Assembly: GCA_016214125.1 (NCBI GenBank)
Contig: JACRPC010000025.1
Coordinates: forward strand, 1 to 39,752
Direction: 5' to 3'
Length of the DNA stretch: 39,752 nucleotides
Source of the DNA: Rhodospirillales bacterium
Lineage (GTDB): Bacteria; Pseudomonadota; Alphaproteobacteria; Rhodospirillales; WMHbin7
Positions 32,605-39,752 of this stretch are shown piece after piece (the first letter of the stretch is position 1; the number at the start of each line of letters is the position of its first letter). Position numbers and translations under genes: made by a program. The notes beneath the pieces were generated by a model. The model was not told the origin of the DNA, ran no database searches, and worked only from the letters and a program-made list of their open reading frames with translations.

Positions 32605-32623
32605 GGCGAACGGCTCCTCTGTC

Positions 32624-33202
32624 TTACGGTTGCGCCTGGGCGCGGATGCGGCTGGCCGAGGCGTCGTGCTTGCGCACGAACAGGAACGACCAGGCCGGTG
32701 TTCGGGCGCCGCCCAGTCGGGCGGGCGCCACCCGCCAGCGGGCGAAGCGGATCGCCGCTTGGCCGGCCAGCGCCGGCCAAGAATAGTTAGGACGGGCGAA
32801 ACAGGCAATCGGAGCCTGGGCGAACAGGCGGGTCCAGCGCCGCCAGCGCGGCAGCTCGGCCAGGATGTCGGCGCCCATCAGCCAGACGAAGCGGGTCTGC
32901 GGGAAGCGCCGGGACAGGGCGGTCAGGCTATCGACGCTGTAGCGGGTGCCCAGTTCGGCCTCGAGGCCCGAAACCCGGATGCGCGGATGGCGGGCCAGGG
33001 CCCGCGCGCCGGCCAGGCGCTGGGCGAAGGGCGCCATGCCGGCCACCGGCTTTAAGGGGTTCTGGGGCGAAACCAGCCACCAGATTTCATCCAACCGCAG
33101 CCGGGCCAGCGCCAAAAGGCTGATATGGCGGTGACCGTCATGGGCGGGGTTGAAGGAGCCGCCCAACAGGCCCACCCGCCTTCGCATGCGGCCAAATTTC
33201 AT
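32624..33202 (-). CDS. nadD: Nicotinate-nucleotide adenylyltransferase
   Basis: A 192-residue enzyme of NAD synthesis that joins nicotinate mononucleotide and [17 protein letters not shown] (10-23) is the nucleotidyltransferase signature with the (T/H)xGH motif, and WLMGADIL follows in mid-protein. The final [16 protein letters not shown] holds the second ATP-binding motif (normally S-S-T/S-x-I-R). The start at 33202 overlaps the proA stop (ATGA); an internal ATG five codons later is the alternative. Confidence 0.94.
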   Translation of the reverse strand: MKFGRMRRRVGLLGGSFNPAHDGHRHISLLALARLRLDEIWWLVSPQNPLKPVAGMAPFAQRLAGARALARHPRIRVSGLEAELGTRYSVDSLTALSRRFPQTRFVWLMGADILAELPRWRRWTRLFAQAPIACFARPNYSWPALAGQAAIRFARWRVAPARLGGARTPAWSFLFVRKHDASASRIRAQAQP

Positions 33203-34467
33203 CCCGGCCGCACCTGACCGGTTCCCCGCACCACGTATTTGTAGGTGGTGAGCTGCTCGACCCCCACCGGACCGCGGGCGTGCAGCTTGCCGGTGGCGAT
33301 GCCGATCTCGGCCCCCATGCCGAACTCGGCCCCGTCGGCGAATTGGGTCGAGGCGTTGTGCAGCACGATCGCCGATTCCACCAGGGCCAGGAATCGCTCG
33401 GCTGCGTGGGCGTCTTCGGTGATGATGGCGTCGGTGTGCCGGGAGCCGTGGGTGTTGACGTGGCGGATGGCGCCTTCGACGCCGTCCACCGTTTTGACCG
33501 CGATGATGGCGTCGAGATATTCGGTGGTCCAATCCTCGTCGGTGGCCGCCACGACGCGTCGATCGATCGCCTGGGTCGCCGGATCGCCGCGCACCTCGCA
33601 GCCGGCCTCGAGCAGGTCTTGGACCAGGGGCGCCAGATGCACCGCCGCCCCGGCCCGGTCGACCAGCAGGGTCTCGGTGGCGCCGCAAATGCCGGTGCGG
33701 CGCATCTTGGCGTTGAGCGTCACTTGGCGCGCCATGGCGGGGTCGGCGGCCTTGTCGACATAGGTGTGGCAGATTCCCTCGAGATGCTGGAAGAGCGGAA
33801 TCCGGCTTTCAGCGATCACCCGCTCGATCAGCGATTTGCCGCCCCTGGGCACGATGACGTCGATGAAGTCGCTCAAGCGCAGCATTTCGCCCACCAGGGC
33901 GCGGTCGGAGGACGGCACCATGAGCAGCGCGTCGGCAGGCAGACCGGCCTCGTCCAGCCCCTGGCGCAGGGCGGTCATGATGGCGGTCGAGCTAAAAAGG
34001 CTCTCCGAGCCGCCGCGCAGAATGGCGGCGTTGCCGGCCTTCAGGCACAGGCCGCCGGCATCGGCCGTCACGTTGGGCCGCGATTCGTAGATGATGCCGA
34101 TCACCCCCAGGGGCACGGCGATGCGGGCGATGCGCAGCCCGTTGGGCCGGCTCCATTCGGCCAAGGTGCGGCCGATCGGATCGGGCAGGGCGGCGATCTC
34201 CTCCAGCCCCTTGGCCATCGCCTCGATCCGCTTGGAATCGAGCATCAAGCGATCGAGCAGCGCCGCCTTAAGCTGTTTGGCCTGGCCGGCTTCCATGTCG
34301 AGACGGTTGGCCGCCACGATCGTCTGGGTCTGGTCGCGGATGGCCCGCGCCTGTGCCTTAAGGGCCTGGTTCTTGGCCGCGCTGGGGGCTTGCGCCAGCA
34401 AGGCGGCCGCCGCCTTGGCGCGCCGTCCCAGCTCGGTCATCAGGGCGTGGGGATCGGAAACGGTCAT
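33199..34467 (-). CDS. proA: Gamma-glutamyl phosphate reductase
   Basis: A 422-residue NADPH-dependent enzyme of proline synthesis. Catalytic Cys261 in [14 protein letters not shown](P) region [10 protein letters not shown], and ending [13 protein letters not shown] are standard. Start [10 protein letters not shown] at 34467; MTELGRR at 34440 is possible. It is divergent from the acyl-CoA dehydrogenase gene across a 109-bp gap that must contain both promoters. Confidence 0.96.
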   Translation of the reverse strand: MTVSDPHALMTELGRRAKAAAALLAQAPSAAKNQALKAQARAIRDQTQTIVAANRLDMEAGQAKQLKAALLDRLMLDSKRIEAMAKGLEEIAALPDPIGRTLAEWSRPNGLRIARIAVPLGVIGIIYESRPNVTADAGGLCLKAGNAAILRGGSESLFSSTAIMTALRQGLDEAGLPADALLMVPSSDRALVGEMLRLSDFIDVIVPRGGKSLIERVIAESRIPLFQHLEGICHTYVDKAADPAMARQVTLNAKMRRTGICGATETLLVDRAGAAVHLAPLVQDLLEAGCEVRGDPATQAIDRRVVAATDEDWTTEYLDAIIAVKTVDGVEGAIRHVNTHGSRHTDAIITEDAHAAERFLALVESAIVLHNASTQFADGAEFGMGAEIGIATGKLHARGPVGVEQLTTYKYVVRGTGQVRPG

Positions 34468-34576
34468 CCTGGCCTGCGTTGGCTTTGCGTGCGGCCCCAC
34501 TTTTCCCCAACCGCCCCGGCTTGACAAGGCCCGGATGGGCTGGCACCCACATCCTCACCATGTAGGGAAGACGACG

Positions 34577-35734
34577 ATGAAGCTCGAATTCGATCATCCG
34601 GAGATCCGCCAATCGGTGCGCAAGCTCTGCGCCGACTTTCCCGGCCCCTATTGGCGGGCCAAGGATTCCGAAGACGCCTATCCCACGGAATTCATCGACG
34701 CCCTCACCCAGGCCGGATTCCTGGCGGCGCTGGTTCCCGAGGCCTATGGCGGCTCCGGCCTGCCTTTAAGCGCCGCGGCGGCGATCTTGGAGGAAATCCA
34801 CGCCAGCGGCGCCAACGGCGCCGCCTGCCACGCCCAGATGTACATCATGGGCACGGTGCTTCGGCACGGCTCCGAGGCGCAGAAGCAAGCCGTGCTGCCC
34901 GGCATCGCCTCGGGCGCCATCCGCCTTCAGGCCTTCGGCGTCACCGAGCCCACCAGCGGCACCGACACCACCCGCCTGCGCACCCAAGCGGTGCGCAAGG
35001 GCGATTCCTATGTGGTCAACGGGCAAAAGGTGTTCATCTCGCGCGCCTTGCAATCCGATTACATGCTGCTGTTGGCCCGCACGACACCCCGCGATCAGGT
35101 GAAAAAATCGACCCAGGGCATGTCGGTCTTTCTCATCGACATGCGCCAGGCGCTGGGCAAGGGGCTCTCCATCCGCCCCATACCCACCATGATCAACCAC
35201 GCCACCAACGAGATTTTCTTCGACGATCTGGAAATCCCGGCTGCCAGCCTGGTGGGCGTCGAGGGCCAGGGCTTCGATTACATTCTGGACGGCATGAATG
35301 CCGAGCGCATCCTGATCGCCGCCGAATGCATCGGCGACGCCCGCTTCTTCATCGAGAAGGCCTCGGCCTACGCCAAGGAGCGTCAGGTGTTCGGCCGGCC
35401 GATCGGCCAGAATCAGGGCGTCCAGTTTCCGATCGCCAGGAATTGGGCCGAGATGGCGGCGGCCCGCCTCATGGTCGCCCACGCCGCCACATTGTTCGAA
35501 GAGGGCAAGCCCTGCGGCACCGAGGCCAACACCGCCAAGCTGCTGGCCAGCGAGGCCTCGTGGCACGCCGCCGACACCTGCTTGCAAACCCATGGCGGCT
35601 ACGGCTTTGCCCGCGAATACGATGTCGAGCGCAAATTCCGCGAAACCCGGCTTTATCAGATCGCGCCGATCTCGACCAACCTGATCCTGTCGCACATCGC
35701 CACCCACGTTTTGGGTTTGCCGAAGTCGTTTTAG
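34577..35734 (+). CDS. Acyl-CoA dehydrogenase
   Basis: A 385-residue FAD enzyme that introduces a C2-C3 double bond into an acyl-CoA and passes electrons to ETF. It shows FGVTEPTSGTD (flavin and substrate), the FFDDLEIPA segment and the C-terminal GGYGFAREYDVERKFRE. The C-terminal YEGT glutamate of medium-chain enzymes is absent (LYQIAPIS). A Glu in MNAERILIA matches the base position of isovaleryl-CoA dehydrogenase, suggesting a branched or short substrate. GGGAAG lies upstream of the ATG. The last 36 bp of the gene are repeated at 36375-36410 beyond the BrnTA genes. Confidence 0.92.
   Translation: MKLEFDHPEIRQSVRKLCADFPGPYWRAKDSEDAYPTEFIDALTQAGFLAALVPEAYGGSGLPLSAAAAILEEIHASGANGAACHAQMYIMGTVLRHGSEAQKQAVLPGIASGAIRLQAFGVTEPTSGTDTTRLRTQAVRKGDSYVVNGQKVFISRALQSDYMLLLARTTPRDQVKKSTQGMSVFLIDMRQALGKGLSIRPIPTMINHATNEIFFDDLEIPAASLVGVEGQGFDYILDGMNAERILIAAECIGDARFFIEKASAYAKERQVFGRPIGQNQGVQFPIARNWAEMAAARLMVAHAATLFEEGKPCGTEANTAKLLASEASWHAADTCLQTHGGYGFAREYDVERKFRETRLYQIAPISTNLILSHIATHVLGLPKSF
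35695..35730 (+). repeat. Direct repeat, copy 1: 3' end of acyl-CoA dehydrogenase gene
   Basis: It codes IATHVLGLPKSF and ends in TAG. The first 21 bp are identical to 36375-36395; the rest differs only at third codon positions. The two copies flank the BrnT-BrnA genes. Confidence 0.85.
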
Positions 35735-35747
35735 AGCCGCGTGCCCC

Positions 35748-36065
35748 TCACGCCCGCGCCGTTTTCAGTTTTGCCGCCTTGCGCAGCGCCTGATTGATCC
35801 GGGTCTGCCAGCCCGGTCCCTGGGCGCGGAAGAAGTCGAGCACCTCGGCGTCGAGCCTGAGCGTGGTCGACACCTTGGGATGCTCCTTGGGCGGCCGGCC
35901 GCGCCGGACCAAGCGCCCGTCGCGGTGGAAGTCGGCGGCCTCGAACATGGCGTCGGTCCATTCGGGAAGCTCGGCATACTCGGCGGCGCCGATGCGGTGC
36001 CGGTCAATTTTCGCCAAGTCGCTCTTCACCAAGTCGCTTTTCAAAGCGCGCTTTCTCTTTGTCAT
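35748..36065 (-). CDS. brnA: Type II antitoxin, BrnA family
   Basis: A 105-residue BrnA-like antitoxin. RRGRPPKEHPKVSTTLRLD (54-72) leads into the ribbon-helix-helix part, followed by EVLDFFRAQGPGWQTRINQALRKA, which is highly typical. It neutralises BrnT and represses the operon. Its start lies inside the 3' end of brnT (62-bp overlap), the toxin-first order characteristic of brnTA. Confidence 0.92.
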   Translation of the reverse strand: MTKRKRALKSDLVKSDLAKIDRHRIGAAEYAELPEWTDAMFEAADFHRDGRLVRRGRPPKEHPKVSTTLRLDAEVLDFFRAQGPGWQTRINQALRKAAKLKTARA

Positions 36066-36297
36066 TGGCCTTCCTCATGGAAAAAACGTGACGGGCCGCA
36101 CCTCGCTGCACATACCCCACCACCACCAAACGTCCGCGCAAGCGGCCGAAGCAAAGGATTCGCTTTTCGCCGTAATCGCGCCGGTCATCCTCCAGCGTAA
36201 AGATCGGGCCGGCGAAAACCCCGACGGCATCGGCGAAATCAAGCCCCCGCTCGGCCGGGGTCCGGGCTCGCTTGTCGGGATCGAAGGTGATCCGCAT
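36004..36297 (-). CDS. brnT: Type II toxin, BrnT family
   Basis: A 97-residue BrnT ribonuclease-type toxin (RelE-like fold). Visible are ITFDPDK at the start, ERGLDFADAVGVF, TLEDDRRDYGEKR, VVVGYVQRG and the C-terminal SMRKANDKEK. In most members the early segment reads N-x-x-KHG; here it is TPAERG. It appears intact. The Lys-rich end overlaps brnA. Confidence 0.9.
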   Translation of the reverse strand: MRITFDPDKRARTPAERGLDFADAVGVFAGPIFTLEDDRRDYGEKRILCFGRLRGRLVVVGYVQRGAARHVFSMRKANDKEKARFEKRLGEERLGEN

Positions 36298-36337
36298 GCG
36301 GAAAATTCTAGCCGGCGCGACGGGGACGACAAGTTTT

Positions 36338-36349
36338 TTGTTGTAACAA
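36338..36349. promoter_or_regulatory. Inverted repeat TTGTT-GT-AACAA upstream of brnT
   Basis: A perfect 5-bp inverted repeat about 40 bp upstream of the brnT ATG, in an AT-rich stretch that probably holds the brnTA promoter. Candidate BrnA operator, by position and symmetry only. Confidence 0.4.
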
Positions 36350-36374
36350 TAAATCACCGGCAACATAGGGCACC

Positions 36375-36410
36375 CATCGCCACCCACGTTTTGGGCTTGC
36401 CCAAATCCTT
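36375..36410 (+). repeat. Direct repeat, copy 2: displaced 3' end of an acyl-CoA dehydrogenase gene
   Basis: It would code IATHVLGLPKSF, like 35695-35730, with four synonymous third-base changes. The stop is lost: TTTGAA replaces TTTTAG, as if one T were missing. It has no upstream coding region, so it is a remnant. The rest of the 36298-36498 gap holds the brnT upstream region and the leader of the kinase gene. Confidence 0.82.
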
Positions 36411-36498
36411 TGAAGACGGTCGGGTATTTCCCGGCCGGCCCAATTGGGCTATCCTGGCCTTTCAATCAAGCCTTCCGGCGGTCAATAGGGAGACGAGG

Positions 36499-38697
36499 GT
36501 GGCGGGCAACAACGCCGGGCCGAAACAGCCGCTTGACCGACGAAGCGCGATCATTCTGGCCGTCACCCTGCTGGTGGTGGTGCTGTTCGCGCTGGGCTGC
36601 CTGGCGAGCTACCGGAATCTGTTCGACGAACGCCAGGCCCAGGCGCGGGCCGAGGCGGTGCGGATGCTGCGGGCCTTCGAGGCCCATTCGATGCGGCTGT
36701 TCGACCATGCCGACAGCTATCTGCGCGCCATGCGAGCCTATTACGACGTCCAAAAGGATTACGATCGGTGGGAGCGGTTCGTCGCCGAGGTCCGCGAGCC
36801 AAAGGCCGATCTGTTCGCCGGCATCGTCTCCATCGTCGATCGCGAGGGCTGGATCGTCTACCAATCCGAAACGCCGCGCGCCAAGCTCAAGGATTATGGC
36901 ACGGTCACCGAGCTCGACCATTACCAGTACTATCGCAAGCATCCGGGCGATTCGGTGTTTGTCGGCGCCACCCGCATCGGGCGCGTCACCGGCAAGCAGC
37001 AATTCCGGGTCGGCCGGCCGCTGTTGCGCGACGGCGTCTTCGACGGGCTGATCGTGGTCACGCTCCTGCCCCAACACATCACCGATTTTTACAAGAGCCT
37101 GAGCCTCGGTGCCAACAGCACGGTCACGATGGTGACGCTCGAGCCCAAGCTGATCGCCCGTCAACCCCCGGCGCCCGAGGCGCTCTACGACCGGGCGATT
37201 CCGAACCTCAAGGAAAATTTCGGCATCGATTTCGAACGCGAGGGGGGCGGCACCGTGCTGGGCATCGTCAGCCCCTTCGATCAGGTCAAGCGCGACGTCT
37301 TCTACAAGAAGCTGCGCAGCTATCCGGTGGCGGTGGTGGTCGGCATCACCGAGGGCGACCTCAAGGCCGGCCTGGCCGATTCACGGCGCAATCTAATCTT
37401 GCTCGCCAGCGCCTTCGCGTTGATCTCCCTGGCGGTGTGCTCCCTGGTCCTGCGCCTGGTGGACAAGAACCGCTTGGTGGAGGACGCCAGCGCCCGGCTG
37501 CAAACCAGCCAGCGCCAGCTCGCCCGGGTCAACGAGATTCTCGAGGCCCGGGTCGAGGAGCGCACCGTCGACCTGCGCGCCAGCGAAAATCGCCTGCGCA
37601 AGCTGTCGCGCGCTGTCGAGCAAAGCCCCAACATGATCTTCATCACTGACCGCGACGGCGTCATCGAATACGCCAATCCGCGCTTTTCCCAGATGACCGG
37701 CTATCGGCTGGACGAGGTGCTGGGCCAAAACCCCCGGCTGCTCAAGTCGGCGGAGACGCCGGCCGAGCTTTACCAGGATTTGTGGCGCACCATCCTTGAG
37801 GGCAGGGATTGGCACGGCGTCGTCAAGGATCGGCGCAAGGATGGCCAAGCTTTCTGGGCCTCGGTGTCGATCTCGCCGGTGCGCGACGAAACGGGGGCGA
37901 TCACCCATTTCGTCTCGATGCACCAAGACATCACCGAGCGCAAGCTGATGGAGGAAAGCACCCGCCTGGCCAAGGAAGAGGCCGAGCTGTCCAGCCGGGC
38001 GAAATCGGAAATGCTGGCCAACATGAGCCACGAATTGCGCACGCCTTTGAACGCCGTCCTCGGCTTCTCGGAGATGCTGCTGTCGGGGGTGTTCGGGCAA
38101 GCCCCCAGTCCCAAATTCGCGGAATACCTCAAGGACATCAATTCCTCGGGGCTGCATTTGCTCGAACTGATCAACGAGATTCTCGACGTTTCGGCGATCG
38201 AGGCCGGCAAGATGATCTTGTCCGAGGACGAGGTGCTCGTCCCCGAGATCGTCGACGTCGCGCTCAGGCTCATCCGGCCCCGGGCCATGGCGGGCAAGGT
38301 CCGATTGTTAAGCGACCTCGAGCCCAATCTGCCCCGCCTACGGGCCGATCCAAGGCGCATGAAACAGATCCTGCTTAATCTCCTGTCCAATGCGGTGAAG
38401 TTCACGCCCGATGGCGGAACCGTCACGATGCGGGCCCGTCGAGACGAGGCCGGCGCAATGGAGCTTTCGGTCGCCGATACCGGCATCGGCATGGATCAAG
38501 CTGGCATCGCGACCGCGCTCACCAAATTCGGTCAGGTCGATTCCGGCCTGGCGCGCCGCCACGAGGGCACCGGCCTGGGCCTGCCTCTGGCGCAGGGCCT
38601 GGTCGAGTTGCATGGCGGAACCCTGACCATCGCCAGCGCCAAGGGCGTCGGAACGACGGTCACCGTGACCTTGCCGGCCAGCCGAATCGTCGCCTGA
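36499..38697 (+). CDS. Membrane-bound PAS sensor histidine kinase
   Basis: A 732-residue hybrid-less sensor kinase. TM helix about 15-37, an extracytoplasmic cache-like domain (about 40-295), TM helix about 298-320, a coiled-coil linker, PAS/PAC domain (about 365-490: NMIFITDRDGVIEYAN, and HQDITERK), HisKA with phosphoacceptor His511 in MSHELRTP, and HATPase with N box LLSNAVKF, G1 DTGIGMD and G2 GTGLGLP. GTG start at 36499 with GGGAG upstream gives a good N-terminal topology. No response regulator is adjacent, so it is an orphan kinase. Periplasmic cache domains often sense small organic acids or amino acids; the ligand here is unknown. Confidence 0.92.
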   Translation: MAGNNAGPKQPLDRRSAIILAVTLLVVVLFALGCLASYRNLFDERQAQARAEAVRMLRAFEAHSMRLFDHADSYLRAMRAYYDVQKDYDRWERFVAEVREPKADLFAGIVSIVDREGWIVYQSETPRAKLKDYGTVTELDHYQYYRKHPGDSVFVGATRIGRVTGKQQFRVGRPLLRDGVFDGLIVVTLLPQHITDFYKSLSLGANSTVTMVTLEPKLIARQPPAPEALYDRAIPNLKENFGIDFEREGGGTVLGIVSPFDQVKRDVFYKKLRSYPVAVVVGITEGDLKAGLADSRRNLILLASAFALISLAVCSLVLRLVDKNRLVEDASARLQTSQRQLARVNEILEARVEERTVDLRASENRLRKLSRAVEQSPNMIFITDRDGVIEYANPRFSQMTGYRLDEVLGQNPRLLKSAETPAELYQDLWRTILEGRDWHGVVKDRRKDGQAFWASVSISPVRDETGAITHFVSMHQDITERKLMEESTRLAKEEAELSSRAKSEMLANMSHELRTPLNAVLGFSEMLLSGVFGQAPSPKFAEYLKDINSSGLHLLELINEILDVSAIEAGKMILSEDEVLVPEIVDVALRLIRPRAMAGKVRLLSDLEPNLPRLRADPRRMKQILLNLLSNAVKFTPDGGTVTMRARRDEAGAMELSVADTGIGMDQAGIATALTKFGQVDSGLARRHEGTGLGLPLAQGLVELHGGTLTIASAKGVGTTVTVTLPASRIVA

Positions 38698-38804
38698 GCC
38701 GGCGCCGCGCGCCGAGACGTTCTCCGCGCCCGGCGAAATGGGGTTTCAGGCCCTCCGGAAACCGCTCTAGGATGGCGGCCCCCGATCCACGAGAGGAATC
38801 CTCG

Positions 38805-39311
38805 ATGACCCATTCCATGTACCAGGCTTCGGTGCCGGCGGTTCTCCAGATCTTGAACAGCTTTTCGGCGATTCTCGATAAGACGGCGGCCCATTGCGAG
38901 GCCCGCAAGATCGACCCCGCCGTGCTCTTGGCCAGCCGGCTTTATCCCGACATGTTCCCGCTCTTGCGCCAGATTCAGATCGTCACCGACCATGCCAAGG
39001 GCATGGCGGCCAGGCTGGCCGGCGTCGAAGTCCCTGTCTATGACGACAAGGAAACCTCGCTGGCCGAACTGAAGGACCGCATCGCCCGCACCATCGCCTT
39101 CGTCAGCGCCGTCGCCCCGGCCCAGATCGACGGCTCCGAGGAGCGCGCCATCTCGCTCAAGGCCGGGCCGCGCGAGCTGCATTTCAAGGGCCAGCCCTAT
39201 CTGGTCCATTTCGCCCTGCCCAATTTCTATTTCCATGCCACCGTGGCCTACGCCATCTTGCGCCATAACGGCGTCGAGATCGGCAAGAAGGACTATCTGG
39301 GGCCGATGTGA
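38805..39311 (+). CDS. DUF1993 family protein
   Basis: A 168-residue protein of the DUF1993 family (DinB-like four-helix fold), with the family pattern MTHSMYQASVP at the start, ARKIDPAVLLASRLYPDMF, RLAGVEVP and LPNFYFHATVAYAILRHNG. Function is not known. The ATG at 38805 follows GAGAGGAA. A GC-rich hairpin lies just downstream. It is probably monocistronic. Confidence 0.9.
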   Translation: MTHSMYQASVPAVLQILNSFSAILDKTAAHCEARKIDPAVLLASRLYPDMFPLLRQIQIVTDHAKGMAARLAGVEVPVYDDKETSLAELKDRIARTIAFVSAVAPAQIDGSEERAISLKAGPRELHFKGQPYLVHFALPNFYFHATVAYAILRHNGVEIGKKDYLGPM

Positions 39312-39611
39312 CCGGCGAAGGCCGAGGACGGGGCGGGCCGGGAGCGGGCGGACCCGCCAGCCCGCCCGATCCTCGGTGCCCCGCCTTGCCAGTTTCCTAT
39401 AAATACCGAGCATGCCAGATATTTTTCTTTACACTCACCCAAGAAAAAGATACATTTCACGAACATTGCCTTGGCCCAATGGGCCGGCGGCGGCTGTAAG
39501 ACAAGTCAAAATTACTCTTTCCTCTGTCCGATCAAGGAATTGGCCTTGATCGTCGGCGCTTGTTGCGAACGATTCCCAAAACACCAGGAATCATCTTTAT
39601 ATTTCATGGCG
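39312..39611. other. Gene-free 300-bp tract with palindromes before the right IS end
   Basis: After the hairpin at 39322-39376 the base composition becomes AT-rich (from about 39393). It contains GGCCCA-A-TGGGCC (39473-39485) and a perfect 9-bp stem CGATCAAGG / CCTTGATCG with a 6-base loop (39529-39552). I see no convincing gene. It may be the upstream region of a gene interrupted by, or lying beyond, the IS element. Confidence 0.5.
39322..39376 (+). terminator. Long GC-rich hairpin after DUF1993 gene
   Basis: CCGAGGA (39322-39328) pairs with TCCTCGG (39370-39376), and GGGCGGGC (39331-39338) pairs with GCCCGCCC (39360-39367). It lies 10 bp after the stop. There is no T-run right after it, so efficiency as an intrinsic terminator is uncertain. 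Confidence 0.55.
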
Positions 39612-39752
39612 CTAGAGCCCTCTGTGAATAGATTGAATCGGAATTGGGATTCCCAAAGAGGTCAAATTCTGATTCAACATGTTGGCTGGGAAGGAGGTCA
39701 GCATGAGATGGCAAAAGCCTATTCGCAGGATTTACGGGATCGGGTTATTGAT
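39612..39752 (+). mobile_element. IS630-family element, right contig-end fragment
   Basis: The same first 141 bp of the element as at 1-141, in opposite orientation, so both copies extend out of the window. The TA target is at 39613-39614, again in a CTA context. Within it TTGAATCGGAATT (39633-39645) and AATTCTGATTCAA (39665-39677) form a near-perfect inverted repeat around TTGGGATTCCCAA (39644-39656), a possible transposase-binding or promoter-control structure. Confidence 0.85.
39708..39752 (+). CDS. IS630-family transposase, N-terminal fragment (truncated by contig end)
   Basis: Fifteen codons, MAKAYSQDLRDRVID, run off the right edge. They are preceded by GGAAGGAGG at 39689-39697. Identical to the fragment at 1-45. 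The remainder of the transposase with its DDE domain is outside the window. Confidence 0.75.
   Translation, partial: MAKAYSQDLRDRVID

Noticed and set aside
39308-39499. A 63-codon open frame after the DUF1993 gene
   Set aside because: It runs through the GC-rich hairpin, has no ribosome binding site and resembles no family; the base composition changes halfway through.

Overview
The window looks like a whole contig of a GC-rich alphaproteobacterium, most likely in or near the Rhodospirillales. The evidence is the codon use and the order proA-nadD-rsfS-rlmH-gpmI-envC-ctpA-deacetylase-rppH, which is familiar from alphaproteobacterial chromosomes. Genus is a guess. Both ends stop inside the same IS630-family element, in opposite orientation, and share an exact 141-bp inverted repeat. 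The ends are therefore probably assembly breaks at a repeat.

Region 1 (about 145-20985) is an accessory catabolic cluster in four transcription units. A ten-gene leftward unit (11170 to 145) encodes a HAAT-type ABC importer, a fused two-domain CoA-transferase, two B12-dependent acyl-CoA mutase large-subunit homologues with a separate B12-binding subunit, and an SDR dehydrogenase. A leftward pair encodes an Old Yellow Enzyme and an MFS carrier, divergent from a racemase-fold protein. A rightward unit (14702-19332) encodes a second B12-binding subunit, a CouO-like amidohydrolase, an acyl/aryl-CoA ligase, a 3-hydroxyacyl-CoA dehydrogenase and a second racemase-fold protein. A second SDR is divergent from a GntR/FCD regulator.

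The main discovery candidate is in the control regions of this cluster. Each of its four promoter regions carries two copies of the palindrome TGTATACA (six exact, two with one mismatch), and within each pair the copies lie 62 or 63 bp apart, about six helical turns. This suggests one local regulon in which the GntR protein binds pairs of sites and may loop the DNA. The chemistry is also unusual. One mutase subunit keeps the catalytic Tyr/Arg/His set; its partner has Asp and Gln where the Arg and His should be. Both racemase-fold proteins lack the two catalytic cysteines. I infer import of an organic acid, CoA activation, a carbon-skeleton rearrangement, oxidation and hydrolysis. The substrate is unknown.

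Region 2 (21233-34467, all leftward) is housekeeping: gap-pgk, then rppH, a divergent polysaccharide deacetylase, ctpA, envC, gpmI, rlmH, rsfS, nadD and proA. A DinJ-YafQ toxin-antitoxin pair sits between gpmI and rlmH. Oddities are a 95-residue Lys/Ala/Pro tail on phosphoglycerate kinase, a Lys-rich repeat extension on RsfS with no usual start codon, and an open 100-codon extension of the deacetylase with a possible CTG start.

Region 3 (34577-39311) holds an acyl-CoA dehydrogenase, a BrnT-BrnA toxin-antitoxin pair flanked by two copies of the 3' end of that dehydrogenase gene, an orphan PAS histidine kinase and a DUF1993 protein. A 300-bp tract with several palindromes separates it from the right-hand IS end.
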